Source: Pseudomonas saponiphila (GTDB taxonomy: Bacteria; Pseudomonadota; Gammaproteobacteria; Pseudomonadales; Pseudomonadaceae). From it: 64,000 nt of DNA. The stretch spans positions 62,001 to 126,000 of the forward strand of contig NZ_FNTJ01000001.1 of assembly GCF_900105185.1 (NCBI RefSeq), written 5' to 3'. How positions within the stretch are numbered: the stretch's first letter is position 1; each line of letters begins with the position of its first letter. Under the pieces are notes generated by a model. The model saw only the letters and a list, made by a program, of their open reading frames with translations. It did not search any database and was not told the DNA's origin. The translations under genes and the position numbers were made by a program. This document shows positions 1 to 9,687 of this stretch, piece by piece.

Positions 1-176
1 TAAAGGGCTGGTGAGGCTCTTTTGGGGCAAAACAGGGCATTTTTTGGGACGCGACTGCCTTGGGTAGCGCAGGCTTGAGCGGGCCGTGTTGTATTTTTTA
101 CGGGGGTGTTGTGTAAAAAAATGAACAAGGCTAAGCTCGAATCAAACCCATAACAGCAATAATACCGGGGTGTTTC

Positions 177-959
177 ATGTCTCGCCTGCCGTTAATCGGC
201 ATCACCGCCTGCTCCAGGCAGATCGGTCTGCATGCTTATCACATCAGTGGCGACGAGTATGTCCAGGCAGTAGCCAGCGCAGCCCAGGGCGTGCCGGTGA
301 TTCTTCCGTCCCTGGCGCAGCTGGTTTCCCCGTCCGATATTCTGGACGGTCTGGACGGCATCCTCTTTACCGGCTCTCCCTCCAATATCGAACCTTTCCA
401 TTATCAGGGGCCCGCCAGCGCGCCCGGCACTGCTCATGATTCTGCACGGGATGCCGCGACCCTGCCCCTGCTGGACGCCGCCGTTGCCGCGGGCGTTCCC
501 GTACTGGGCATCTGCCGCGGGTTTCAGGAAATGAACGTCGCCCTGGGCGGCAGCCTCCACCAGAACGTGCATGAAGTGCAGCCGTTCATGGACCACCGCC
601 ATGATGAAGAGGCCGACCAGCCCCTGGATGCCTGGTACGCACCGGCCCATGACGTGCACGTCCAGGCCGGCGGTGTCCTGGCGGGCCTGGGCCTGCCGCA
701 GACGATCCAGGTCAACTCGATTCATGCTCAAGGCGTTGATCGTCTGGCGCCGGGGCTGCGGGTCGAGGCGCTGGCTGCCGACGGCCTGGTCGAGGCCATT
801 TCGGTCGAGGCCAGCAAGGCTTTTGCGTTGGGGGTGCAATGGCACCCCGAATGGCAGGTAAGCTGCAACCCTCACTACCTGGCCATTTTCCAGGCTTTTG
901 GTGATGCCTGCCGCCAGCGGGCAAAACAACGCGACGCCGAAGCGTCACACAACGCCTGA
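177..959 (+). CDS. spuA: gamma-glutamyl-GABA hydrolase, class-I glutamine amidotransferase-like (SpuA/PuuD)
   Basis: Predicted 260 aa. It should hydrolyse gamma-glutamyl-GABA to GABA and glutamate in the gamma-glutamylated putrescine pathway (PuuD role). The peptidase C26 fold is visible: an early GIT motif, the nucleophile elbow GICRGFQE with Cys113, and a C-terminal GVQWHPEWQ carrying the catalytic His and Glu. It is first gene of a collinear spuABCDEFGH block; spuB begins 38 bp downstream. The ATG at 177 is preceded only by a weak GGGGTG. Identity is strong from family motifs plus context; activity is inferred. Confidence 0.93.
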   Translation: MSRLPLIGITACSRQIGLHAYHISGDEYVQAVASAAQGVPVILPSLAQLVSPSDILDGLDGILFTGSPSNIEPFHYQGPASAPGTAHDSARDAATLPLLDAAVAAGVPVLGICRGFQEMNVALGGSLHQNVHEVQPFMDHRHDEEADQPLDAWYAPAHDVHVQAGGVLAGLGLPQTIQVNSIHAQGVDRLAPGLRVEALAADGLVEAISVEASKAFALGVQWHPEWQVSCNPHYLAIFQAFGDACRQRAKQRDAEASHNA

Positions 960-997
960 CTTAATAGAGAGTCAGGAAACTCAGCCTAGAGGCATTT

Positions 998-2356
998 ATG
1001 AGTAACAACCTCGACCAGCTCACCGATTGGTTGAAAGACCACAAGATCACAGAAGTCGAATGCATGATCGGCGACCTGACCGGCATCACCCGGGGCAAGA
1101 TCTCGCCGACCAACAAGTTCATTGCCGAAAAAGGCATGCGTCTGCCCGAGAGCGTGCTGTTGCAGACCGTGACCGGCGACTATGTCGAAGACGACATCTA
1201 CTACGAACTGCTGGACCCGGCGGATATCGACATGGTCTGCCGCCCGGACCATAACGCGGTGTACCTGGTGCCCTGGGCCATCGAGCCCACGGCCCAGGTG
1301 ATCCACGACACCTACGACAAGCAGGGCAACCCCATCGAGCTGTCGCCGCGCAACGTCTTGAAGAAAGTCCTCAAGCTCTACGCCGACCACGGCTGGCAGC
1401 CCATCGTGGCGCCGGAGATGGAGTTCTACCTGACCAAGCGCAGTGATGACCCCGACTACCCGCTGCAGCCGCCGATCGGCCGTTCCGGCCGCCCGGAAAC
1501 CGGTCGTCAGTCGTTCTCCATCGAAGCGGCCAACGAATTCGATCCGCTGTTCGAGGACGTCTACGACTGGTGCGAACTGCAGGAGCTGGACCTGGACACG
1601 CTGATCCACGAGGACGGCACGGCGCAGATGGAAATCAACTTCCGTCACGGCGATGCCCTGTCCCTGGCCGACCAGATCCTGGTGTTCAAGCGCACCATGC
1701 GCGAAGCCGCGCTCAAGCACGATGTGGCCGCCACCTTCATGGCCAAGCCCATGACCGGCGAGCCCGGCAGTGCCATGCACCTGCACCAGAGCATCATCGA
1801 CATCAACACCGGCAAGAACGTCTTCTCCAACGAGGACGGGACCATGAGCCAGCTGTTCCTCAACCACATCGGCGGCTTGCAGAAGTTCATCCCCGAGCTG
1901 CTGCCGCTGTTCGCGCCCAACGTCAACTCGTTCCGCCGCTTCCTGCCGGACACTTCGGCACCGGTGAACGTCGAGTGGGGCGAAGAGAACCGCACCGTGG
2001 GCCTGCGGGTGCCGGATGCCGGTCCGCAGAACCGTCGGGTGGAAAACCGCCTGCCGGGTGCCGATGCCAACCCCTACCTGGCGATCGCCGCCAGTCTGTT
2101 GTGTGGCTACATCGGCATGGTCGAGGGCCACAACCCGAGTGCGCCGGTGGTCGGGCGCGGCTATGAACGCCGCAACCTGCGTCTGCCGCTGACCATCGAG
2201 GACGCTCTGGAGCGTATGGAGAACAGCAAGACCATCGAGAAGTACCTGGGCCAGAAGTTCATCACCGGCTACGTCGCGGTGAAGCGGGCCGAACATGAAA
2301 ACTTCAAGCGCGTGATCAGTTCGTGGGAGCGGGAATTCCTGTTGTTCGCCGTCTGA
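998..2356 (+). CDS. spuB: gamma-glutamylputrescine synthetase, glutamine synthetase family (SpuB)
   Basis: Predicted 452 aa, a glutamine synthetase fold with the catalytic C-terminal domain. Visible features are the EMEFYL metal-site segment, the MHLHQS stretch and the ENR..GADANPY region near the end. In Pseudomonas the spu-linked GS-like proteins ligate glutamate to putrescine or other polyamines rather than to ammonia. It lies between spuA and spuC with short gaps, as in PAO1. It differs from GlnA in length and context, so assimilation of ammonia is unlikely. Which polyamine is preferred cannot be read from sequence. Confidence 0.92.
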   Translation: MSNNLDQLTDWLKDHKITEVECMIGDLTGITRGKISPTNKFIAEKGMRLPESVLLQTVTGDYVEDDIYYELLDPADIDMVCRPDHNAVYLVPWAIEPTAQVIHDTYDKQGNPIELSPRNVLKKVLKLYADHGWQPIVAPEMEFYLTKRSDDPDYPLQPPIGRSGRPETGRQSFSIEAANEFDPLFEDVYDWCELQELDLDTLIHEDGTAQMEINFRHGDALSLADQILVFKRTMREAALKHDVAATFMAKPMTGEPGSAMHLHQSIIDINTGKNVFSNEDGTMSQLFLNHIGGLQKFIPELLPLFAPNVNSFRRFLPDTSAPVNVEWGEENRTVGLRVPDAGPQNRRVENRLPGADANPYLAIAASLLCGYIGMVEGHNPSAPVVGRGYERRNLRLPLTIEDALERMENSKTIEKYLGQKFITGYVAVKRAEHENFKRVISSWEREFLLFAV

Positions 2357-2412
2357 TTCGCCGGGCGCCACTGCCCGCCAGTGGCGCCTTCACTGACACT
2401 TAGGAGAGATTG

Positions 2413-3777
2413 ATGACTCAAAAAAACCCGCAAACCCGCGAGTGGCAAACCCTCAGCAGTGATCACCACCTGGCGCCCTTCAGTGATTTCAAGCAATTGA
2501 AAGAAAAGGGACCGCGGATCATCACCCACGCCAAAGGTGTGTATCTCTGGGACAGTGAAGGCAATCAGATTCTCGACGGCATGGCCGGCCTGTGGTGCGT
2601 CGCCATCGGCTATGGCCGTGATGAGCTGGCCGAGGCTGCCAGCCAGCAAATGCGCGAACTGCCGTACTACAACCTGTTCTTCCAGACTGCGCATCCGCCG
2701 GTGCTGGAGTTATCCAAGGTGATTGCCGAGATCGCGCCGCAAGGCATGAACCATGTGTTCTTCACCGGTTCCGGTTCCGAAGGCAACGACACCATGCTGC
2801 GCATGGTCCGCCATTACTGGGCGATCAAGGGCCAGCCGAACAAGAAAACCATCATCAGCCGGGTCAATGGCTACCACGGCTCCACCGTGGCCGGCGCCAG
2901 CCTCGGCGGCATGACCTACATGCACGAACAGGGCGACTTGCCGATCCCGGGCATCGTCCACATCCCGCAACCCTACTGGTTCGGCGAGGGCGGCGACATG
3001 AGCCCCGACGAGTTCGGCATCTGGGCGGCCAATCAACTGGAAGAAAAGATCCTGGAACTGGGCGTGGACAACGTCGGTGCCTTTATCGCCGAGCCGATCC
3101 AGGGCGCCGGTGGCGTGATCGTGCCGCCAGACAGCTACTGGCCGCGGATCAAGGAAATTCTCGCCAAGTACGACATCCTGTTCGTCGCCGACGAGGTGAT
3201 CTGTGGCTTTGGTCGTACCGGTGAGTGGTTCGGTAGCGATTTCTACGACCTCAAGCCCGACATGATGACCATCGCCAAGGGCCTGACTTCCGGCTACATC
3301 CCCATGGGTGGCCTGATCGTGCGTGACGAAGTGGTGGCGGTGCTCAACGAGGGCGGCGACTTCAACCACGGTTTCACCTATTCCGGGCATCCGGTAGCCG
3401 CTGCCGTGGCCCTGGAGAACATCCGCATCATGCGCGAGGAAAAAATTATCCAGCGCGTCCATGAAAAAACGGCACCTTATTTGCAGAAACGTCTGCGTGA
3501 GCTGAGCGACCATCCGTTGGTGGGCGAGGTTCGCGGGGTTGGTCTGCTGGGGGCGATCGAGCTGGTCAAGGACAAGGCCACCCGGGCGCGCTATCAGGGC
3601 CGGGGCGTGGGCATGATCTGTCGCCAGTTCTGTTTCGACAACGGCCTGATCATGCGTGCCGTGGGCGACACCATGATCATTGCCCCGCCGCTGGTGATCA
3701 GCGAAGCGGAGATCGACGAGCTGGTAGCCAAGGCGCGCAAGTGCCTGGACCTGACCTTGAGTGCCCTGCAGGGCTGA
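2413..3777 (+). CDS. spuC: putrescine/polyamine-pyruvate aminotransferase (SpuC)
   Basis: Predicted 454 aa class-III PLP aminotransferase. The Schiff-base lysine is K289 in TIAKGLTSGY; the PLP phosphate loop is FTGSGSEGND (117-126) and the cofactor Asp lies in LFVADEVICGFGRTG. It should move the amino group of putrescine (or related diamines) to pyruvate. ATG 2413 is chosen because TAGGAGAG sits just upstream; a TTG at 2410 would add one residue. It is followed by a 168-bp spacer with a hairpin before spuD, suggesting separate control of the transport half. Confidence 0.93.
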   Translation: MTQKNPQTREWQTLSSDHHLAPFSDFKQLKEKGPRIITHAKGVYLWDSEGNQILDGMAGLWCVAIGYGRDELAEAASQQMRELPYYNLFFQTAHPPVLELSKVIAEIAPQGMNHVFFTGSGSEGNDTMLRMVRHYWAIKGQPNKKTIISRVNGYHGSTVAGASLGGMTYMHEQGDLPIPGIVHIPQPYWFGEGGDMSPDEFGIWAANQLEEKILELGVDNVGAFIAEPIQGAGGVIVPPDSYWPRIKEILAKYDILFVADEVICGFGRTGEWFGSDFYDLKPDMMTIAKGLTSGYIPMGGLIVRDEVVAVLNEGGDFNHGFTYSGHPVAAAVALENIRIMREEKIIQRVHEKTAPYLQKRLRELSDHPLVGEVRGVGLLGAIELVKDKATRARYQGRGVGMICRQFCFDNGLIMRAVGDTMIIAPPLVISEAEIDELVAKARKCLDLTLSALQG

Positions 3778-3829
3778 GTGCTAGGCTTTGAGCGCGGTGC
3801 TTGCGGGCACCCTGTTCGAAGCAGGCATA

Positions 3830-3859
3830 AAGGCCGGTCTTTCCTTGAAAGCCGGCCTT
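3830..3859 (+). other. stem-loop in the spuC-spuD spacer
   Basis: AAGGCCGG followed by TCTTT pairs with AAAGCCGGCCTT, with one bulged T and a small loop. There is no U-tract. It could be a weak terminator, a processing site or an mRNA stabiliser at the border between catabolic and transport genes. Seen directly; role inferred. Confidence 0.5.
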
Positions 3860-3945
3860 GGATCTTGCCAGACTACCCGCCGTTTTGGTTGCCCGGATAT
3901 TGGCCGCTGAACGAGTGGTTAAAAAGAATAATTGGAGCATTACGC

Positions 3946-5058
3946 ATGAAGGCATTAGGTATGAAGTTAGCTGGCAAGACCCTCCTCGCCATGTCCCTGA
4001 TGGGCGTGATGGCGGCGGCAGCACAAGCGGACGATAAAGTACTGCACGTTTACAACTGGTCCGATTACATCGCTCCGGACACCATCAAGAAGTTTGAAGC
4101 CGAGTCGGGCATCAAAGTGGTCTACGACGTGTTCGACAGCAACGAAACCCTGGAAGCCAAGTTGCTCGCCGGCAAATCCGGTTACGACGTGGTAGTGCCT
4201 TCCAACAACTTCCTGGCCAAGCAGATCAAGGCCGGCGTCTATCAGGAACTGGACAAGTCCAAGCTGCCGAACTGGAAGAACCTCAACGAATCGCTGCTCA
4301 AGGCGGTATCGGTGAGCGACCCGGGCAACAAGCACGCTTTCCCTTACATGTGGGGCTCGATCGGCATCGGTTTCAATGCCGAGAAGGTCAAGGCGGTATT
4401 GGGCGCCGACGCACCGACCAACTCCTGGGACCTGCTGTTCAAGCCGGAAAATGCCGAGAAGTTGAAGGCCTGCGGCGTCAGCTTCCTCGACTCGCCAACC
4501 GAAATGATTCCGGTGGCGCTGCACTACCTGGGCTACCCGACCGACAGCCAGGACAAGAAGCAACTGGACGAAGCCGAGAAGCTGTTCCTCAAGATCCGTC
4601 CTTCGATCGCCTACTTCCACTCGTCCAAGTACATCTCCGACCTGGCTAACGGCAACATCTGCGTCGCCGTCGGCTACTCGGGCGATATCTACCAGGCCAA
4701 GGCCCGTGCTGCCGAAGCCGGCGACAAGGTCAAGGTCAGCTACAACATTCCGAAAGAAGGTGCTGGCAGCTTCTACGACATGGTCGCCATCCCTAAAGAC
4801 GCCGAAAACGTCGAAGGCGCCTACAAGTTCATGACCTTCCTGCAAAAGCCTGAAGTCATGGCCGAAATCACCAACGCCGTGCGTTTCCCCAACGGTAACG
4901 CGGCTGCAACCCCGTTGGTCGATAAAGACATCACCAGCGACCCGGGCGTTTACCCGCCAGCTGAAGTCCAGGCCAAGCTGTACGCGATTGCCGACCTGCC
5001 GGCCGCGACCCAGCGCATCCTGACCCGCAGCTGGACCAAGATCAAATCCGGCAAATAA
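3946..5058 (+). CDS. spuD: periplasmic putrescine-binding protein (SpuD, PotF family)
   Basis: Predicted 370 aa with a signal peptide ending near AAAAQA-DD (about residue 28), then the polyamine-binding signature VYNWSDYI and the [10 protein letters not shown] segment. It should deliver putrescine to the SpuFGH importer. ATG 3946 is chosen because TTGGAG lies 8 bp upstream and a signal peptide follows at once; upstream in-frame codons lack both. At the residue reported to set specificity in P. aeruginosa, this copy has Phe (F276, in GSFYD), the putrescine-type state. It is paralogous to the next gene. Confidence 0.92.
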   Translation: MKALGMKLAGKTLLAMSLMGVMAAAAQADDKVLHVYNWSDYIAPDTIKKFEAESGIKVVYDVFDSNETLEAKLLAGKSGYDVVVPSNNFLAKQIKAGVYQELDKSKLPNWKNLNESLLKAVSVSDPGNKHAFPYMWGSIGIGFNAEKVKAVLGADAPTNSWDLLFKPENAEKLKACGVSFLDSPTEMIPVALHYLGYPTDSQDKKQLDEAEKLFLKIRPSIAYFHSSKYISDLANGNICVAVGYSGDIYQAKARAAEAGDKVKVSYNIPKEGAGSFYDMVAIPKDAENVEGAYKFMTFLQKPEVMAEITNAVRFPNGNAAATPLVDKDITSDPGVYPPAEVQAKLYAIADLPAATQRILTRSWTKIKSGK

Positions 5059-5075
5059 GTCGATTTGCAGCACTA

Positions 5076-5110
5076 CCTGTTGCCGTCGTCATGGCGAGGG
5101 CGGCAACAGG
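5076..5110 (+). other. stem-loop between spuD and spuE
   Basis: A perfect 10-bp inverted repeat, CCTGTTGCCG and CGGCAACAGG, encloses a 15-base loop 17 bp after the spuD stop. No U-run follows. Such stems after binding-protein genes often protect the upstream mRNA from 3' exonucleases and raise its dosage. Role inferred. Confidence 0.6.
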
Positions 5111-5124
5111 AAACAATTAAATGA

Positions 5125-6342
<1,218 letters not shown>

Positions 6343-6370
6343 TTCCACAGGCTCAAACTATCCAAGGTCC

Positions 6371-6387
6371 GCCCGCGTGGGGCGGGC
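6371..6387 (+). other. short stem-loop between spuE and spuF
   Basis: GCCCGC pairs with GCGGGC across a 5-base loop about 29 bp after the spuE stop and ahead of the spuF ribosome-binding site. With the stems after spuC and spuD it makes three hairpins bracketing the binding-protein genes. Role inferred. Confidence 0.45.
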
Positions 6388-6413
6388 TGCAAATTTTGTT
6401 GGGAGTTTCGCAA

Positions 6414-7556
6414 ATGGCAGTTGCCTCCGGCGCCTATAAGAAAGCCCTCGAGGGCGACCAGACACCTAAGCAGGTGCTGGTCAAGATCGACCGGGTCACG
6501 AAGAAGTTCGACGAGACGGTTGCCGTGGACGATGTGTCCCTGGAAATCAAGAAGGGCGAGATCTTCGCCCTGCTCGGCGGTTCGGGTTCGGGCAAGTCCA
6601 CCTTGCTGCGGATGCTGGCCGGTTTCGAACGGCCAACGGAGGGGCGAATCTTCCTCGATGGCGTGGACATCACTGACATGCCGCCCTACGAGCGGCCGAT
6701 CAACATGATGTTCCAGTCCTACGCGCTGTTCCCGCACATGACCGTGGCCCAGAACATCGCCTTCGGCCTCAAGCAGGACAAGATCCCGCCGGCGGAAATC
6801 GACGCGCGGGTGGCAGAAATGCTCAAGCTGGTGCAGATGAGCCAGTACGCCAAGCGCAAGCCGCACCAGCTGTCCGGTGGCCAGCGCCAGCGCGTGGCCC
6901 TGGCCCGTTCCCTGGCCAAGCGTCCGAAGTTGTTGCTGCTGGACGAACCCATGGGCGCGCTGGACAAGAAACTGCGTTCGCAGATGCAGCTGGAACTGGT
7001 GGAAATCATCGAGCGCGTTGGCGTGACCTGCGTGATGGTGACCCACGACCAGGAAGAAGCCATGACCATGGCTGAACGCATCGCCATCATGCACCTGGGC
7101 TGGATCGCCCAGATCGGCAGCCCGATCGACATCTATGAAACCCCGGTCAGCCGCCTGGTCTGCGAATTCATCGGCAACGTCAACATCTTCGAGGGTGAAG
7201 TGGTGGACGATGCCGAAGGCCACGCCTTGATCACCTGCAAGGACCTGGATCGCAACATCTACGTTGGCCACGGCATCAGTACCTCGGTGCAGGACAAGTC
7301 GGTGACCTACGCGATTCGCCCCGAGAAGCTGCTGGTCACCGCCGAAATGCCGACCTGCGAGAACAACTGGTCCAGCGGCAAGGTGCATGACATCGCCTAC
7401 CTGGGCGGGCATTCGGTGTTCTATGTCGAGCTACCGAGCGGCAAGCTGGTGCAGTCCTTCGTCGCCAACGCCGAGCGCCGTGGCGCGCGGCCGACCTGGG
7501 GTGACCAGGTCTACGTCTGGTGGGAAGACGACAGCGGCGTGGTACTGCGCTCATGA
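6414..7556 (+). CDS. spuF: polyamine ABC transporter ATP-binding protein (SpuF, PotG-like)
   Basis: Predicted 380 aa cytoplasmic ATPase. Walker A is GGSGSGKST (55-63), the signature is LSGGQ (153-157) and Walker B is LLLLDEP (173-179), with a C-terminal TOBE-like regulatory region (IRPEKLLVT). ATG 6414 has GGGAG 8 bp upstream; the TTG at 6396 lies before that site and is rejected. It energises uptake of putrescine and spermidine delivered by SpuD and SpuE. The last codons overlap spuG by 4 bp (ATGA), implying translational coupling. Confidence 0.94.
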   Translation: MAVASGAYKKALEGDQTPKQVLVKIDRVTKKFDETVAVDDVSLEIKKGEIFALLGGSGSGKSTLLRMLAGFERPTEGRIFLDGVDITDMPPYERPINMMFQSYALFPHMTVAQNIAFGLKQDKIPPAEIDARVAEMLKLVQMSQYAKRKPHQLSGGQRQRVALARSLAKRPKLLLLDEPMGALDKKLRSQMQLELVEIIERVGVTCVMVTHDQEEAMTMAERIAIMHLGWIAQIGSPIDIYETPVSRLVCEFIGNVNIFEGEVVDDAEGHALITCKDLDRNIYVGHGISTSVQDKSVTYAIRPEKLLVTAEMPTCENNWSSGKVHDIAYLGGHSVFYVELPSGKLVQSFVANAERRGARPTWGDQVYVWWEDDSGVVLRS

Positions 7557-8473
7557 ACATGCGAAAGCTCAAGCGCCGACTCAATCGAATAATTCCCGGT
7601 GGCCGTCAGATGGTCATCGGGGTTCCGTTCGTCTGGCTGTTCCTGTTCTTCATGCTGCCGTTCTTCATCGTCCTGAAGATCAGCTTCGCCGAAGCGGACG
7701 TGGCCATTCCGCCGTACACCGAGATCTACAGCTACGTCGACCAGAAGCTCCAGGTGCTGCTCAACCTGGGCAACTACGCCATGCTGGGGGACGACGAGCT
7801 GTACATCGCCGCCTACCTCGGCTCGCTGAAGATGGCGTTCTTCAGCACTATCCTCTGCCTGCTGATCGGCTACCCGATGGCCTATGCCATCGCCAGTGCC
7901 CGCAAAGAGCTGCAGACCGTGCTGGTGCTGCTGATCATGATGCCGACCTGGACCGCGATCCTGATCCGCGTCTATGCCTGGATGGGCATCCTCAGCAACA
8001 ACGGCCTGCTCAACGGCTTCCTGCTGTCCATGGGCTGGATCAACGAGCCGCTACAGATCCTCAACACCAACATCGCGGTGTACATCGGCGTGGTCTATTC
8101 CTACCTGCCGTTCATGATCCTGCCGCTGTACGCCAACCTGGTGAAGCACGACACCAGCCTGCTGGAGGCCGCTGCCGACCTGGGCTCGAGTACCTTCAAC
8201 AGCTTCTGGAAGATCACCGTGCCGCTGTCCAAGAACGGCATCATCGCCGGCTGCATGCTGGTGTTCATCCCGGTGGTGGGCGAGTTCGTGATTCCTGAAC
8301 TGCTGGGCGGCCCGGAAACCCTGATGATCGGCAAGGTGCTGTGGCAAGAGTTCTTCAACAACCGTGACTGGCCGGTGGCGTCCGCCCTGGCGGTGGTGAT
8401 GCTGGCGATCCTGATTGTGCCGATCATCCTGTTCAACCGCAGTCAGGCCAAGGAAATGGAGGGCAAGGAATGA
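7553..8473 (+). CDS. spuG: polyamine ABC transporter permease (SpuG, PotH-like)
   Basis: Predicted 306 aa inner-membrane permease with about six hydrophobic segments. The first spans roughly 17-42, and the EAA loop appears as LEAAADLGSSTFNSFWKITVP. It pairs with SpuH to form the channel of the polyamine importer. The start is set by the ATGA overlap with spuF; the upstream frame belongs to spuF coding sequence. It overlaps spuH by ATGA as well, so F, G and H are translationally linked. Confidence 0.93.
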   Translation: MNMRKLKRRLNRIIPGGRQMVIGVPFVWLFLFFMLPFFIVLKISFAEADVAIPPYTEIYSYVDQKLQVLLNLGNYAMLGDDELYIAAYLGSLKMAFFSTILCLLIGYPMAYAIASARKELQTVLVLLIMMPTWTAILIRVYAWMGILSNNGLLNGFLLSMGWINEPLQILNTNIAVYIGVVYSYLPFMILPLYANLVKHDTSLLEAAADLGSSTFNSFWKITVPLSKNGIIAGCMLVFIPVVGEFVIPELLGGPETLMIGKVLWQEFFNNRDWPVASALAVVMLAILIVPIILFNRSQAKEMEGKE

Positions 8474-9360
8474 AGCGCTTCAGTTTCTCCAGCCTGATGC
8501 TGGTGTTGGGCCTGTTGTTCATCTACCTGCCGATGCTGATCCTGGTGATCTACTCGTTCAACGCCTCGAAACTGGTGACCGTTTGGGGCGGCTGGTCGAT
8601 CAACTGGTACATCGGCCTGCTGGACAACACCCAGCTGATGGGCTCGGTGGTGCGTTCCCTGGAGATCGCCTGCTACACCGCCGTGGCGGCGGTGGCCCTG
8701 GGCACCCTGGCGGCGTTCGTGCTGACCCGGATCACCCACTTCAAGGGCCGCACCCTGTTCGGTGGCCTGGTGACCGCGCCGCTGGTGATGCCCGAGGTGA
8801 TCACCGGTCTGTCCTTGCTGCTGCTGTTCGTGGCCATGGCTCAGGCTGTGGGCTGGCCGCAGGAGCGCGGCATCGTCACCATCTGGATCGCCCACACCAC
8901 GTTCTGCGCGGCCTATGTGGCGGTGGTGGTGTCGGCTCGCCTGCGCGAGCTGGACCTGTCCATCGAAGAGGCGGCCATGGACCTGGGGGCGCGGCCGTGG
9001 AAGGTGTTCTTCCTGATCACCATCCCGATGATCGCGCCCTCGCTGGCGGCCGGCGGCATGATGTCCTTTGCCCTGTCCCTGGATGACCTGGTGCTGGCCA
9101 GTTTCGTTTCCGGCCCGGGTTCCACCACCTTGCCGATGGAAGTGTTCTCGGCGGTGCGCCTGGGGGTCAAACCAGAGATCAACGCCGTGGCCAGCCTGAT
9201 CCTGCTGGCGGTGTCCCTGGTGACCTTCCTGGTCTGGTTCTTCAGCCGTCGCGCCGAAGAATCCCGCAAGCGGGCGATCCAGCAGGCCATCGAAGAAAGC
9301 GCCGCCGACTCGTGGAAGCAGCCGGACGTGCGTCGGGCCCAGGCATCGGAAACCGTCTGA
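8470..9360 (+). CDS. spuH: polyamine ABC transporter permease (SpuH, PotI-like)
   Basis: Predicted 296 aa inner-membrane protein with six predicted helices and the EAA motif IEEAAMDLGARPWKVFFLITIP. It is the second permease half of the importer and the last gene of the spu operon. It starts in a 4-bp overlap with spuG. The C-terminal tail is charged (RRAEESRKRA). A strong intrinsic terminator follows within 20 bp, marking the operon end. Confidence 0.93.
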   Translation: MKRFSFSSLMLVLGLLFIYLPMLILVIYSFNASKLVTVWGGWSINWYIGLLDNTQLMGSVVRSLEIACYTAVAAVALGTLAAFVLTRITHFKGRTLFGGLVTAPLVMPEVITGLSLLLLFVAMAQAVGWPQERGIVTIWIAHTTFCAAYVAVVVSARLRELDLSIEEAAMDLGARPWKVFFLITIPMIAPSLAAGGMMSFALSLDDLVLASFVSGPGSTTLPMEVFSAVRLGVKPEINAVASLILLAVSLVTFLVWFFSRRAEESRKRAIQQAIEESAADSWKQPDVRRAQASETV

Positions 9361-9377
9361 CCTTCGTCGTGCCACCC

Positions 9378-9410
9378 AAAACCTCGCCCCGTTACCGGGA
9401 GCGAGGTTTT
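9378..9410 (+). terminator. intrinsic terminator of the spu operon
   Basis: AAAACCTCGC (9378-9387) and GCGAGGTTTT (9401-9410) form a 10-bp stem, and the run continues as TTTTTTA. It lies 17 bp after the spuH stop. The A-rich left arm also allows termination from the opposite strand. Confidence 0.85.
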
Positions 9411-9437
9411 TTATTGCCTGGAGCCGCCCGTCACGCT

Positions 9438-9646
9438 GTAGGAGCCGGCTTGCCGGCGAAGGCGTTCGTGGGTTGTATGCAGGGCTTGCGGGCTTCTTCG
9501 CTGGCAAGCCAGCTCCTACAGTTGGCTTGCGTAGGAGCCGGCTTGCCGGCGAAGGCGTTCGTGGGTTGTATGCAGGACTTGCGGGCCTCTTCGCTGGCGA
9601 GCCAGCTCCTACAGTTGGCTTGCGTAGGAGCCGGCTTGCCGGCGAG
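9438..9646. repeat. tandem REPIN array, 93-bp period (2.3 copies)
   Basis: Two complete 82-bp REPINs (9438-9519, 9531-9612) are followed by one lone left arm (9624-9646). Each has GTAGGAGCCGGCTTGCC on the left and an inverted TTCGCTGGCAAGCCAGCTCC arm on the right. The linker between copies is 11 bp. The array fills the spacer between the spu terminator and the 3' end of the acylase gene. No RAYT transposase gene is in the window. Open frames across the array are artefacts. Confidence 0.9.
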
Positions 9647-9687
9647 GGCGTTCGTGAGTGGTATGCAGGGCTTGCGGGCTTAGCCAG

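Noticed and set aside
1..176. Possible gene end or riboswitch before spuA
   Set aside because: No ORF, conserved fold or strong promoter could be supported; only a weak GGGGTG precedes spuA.
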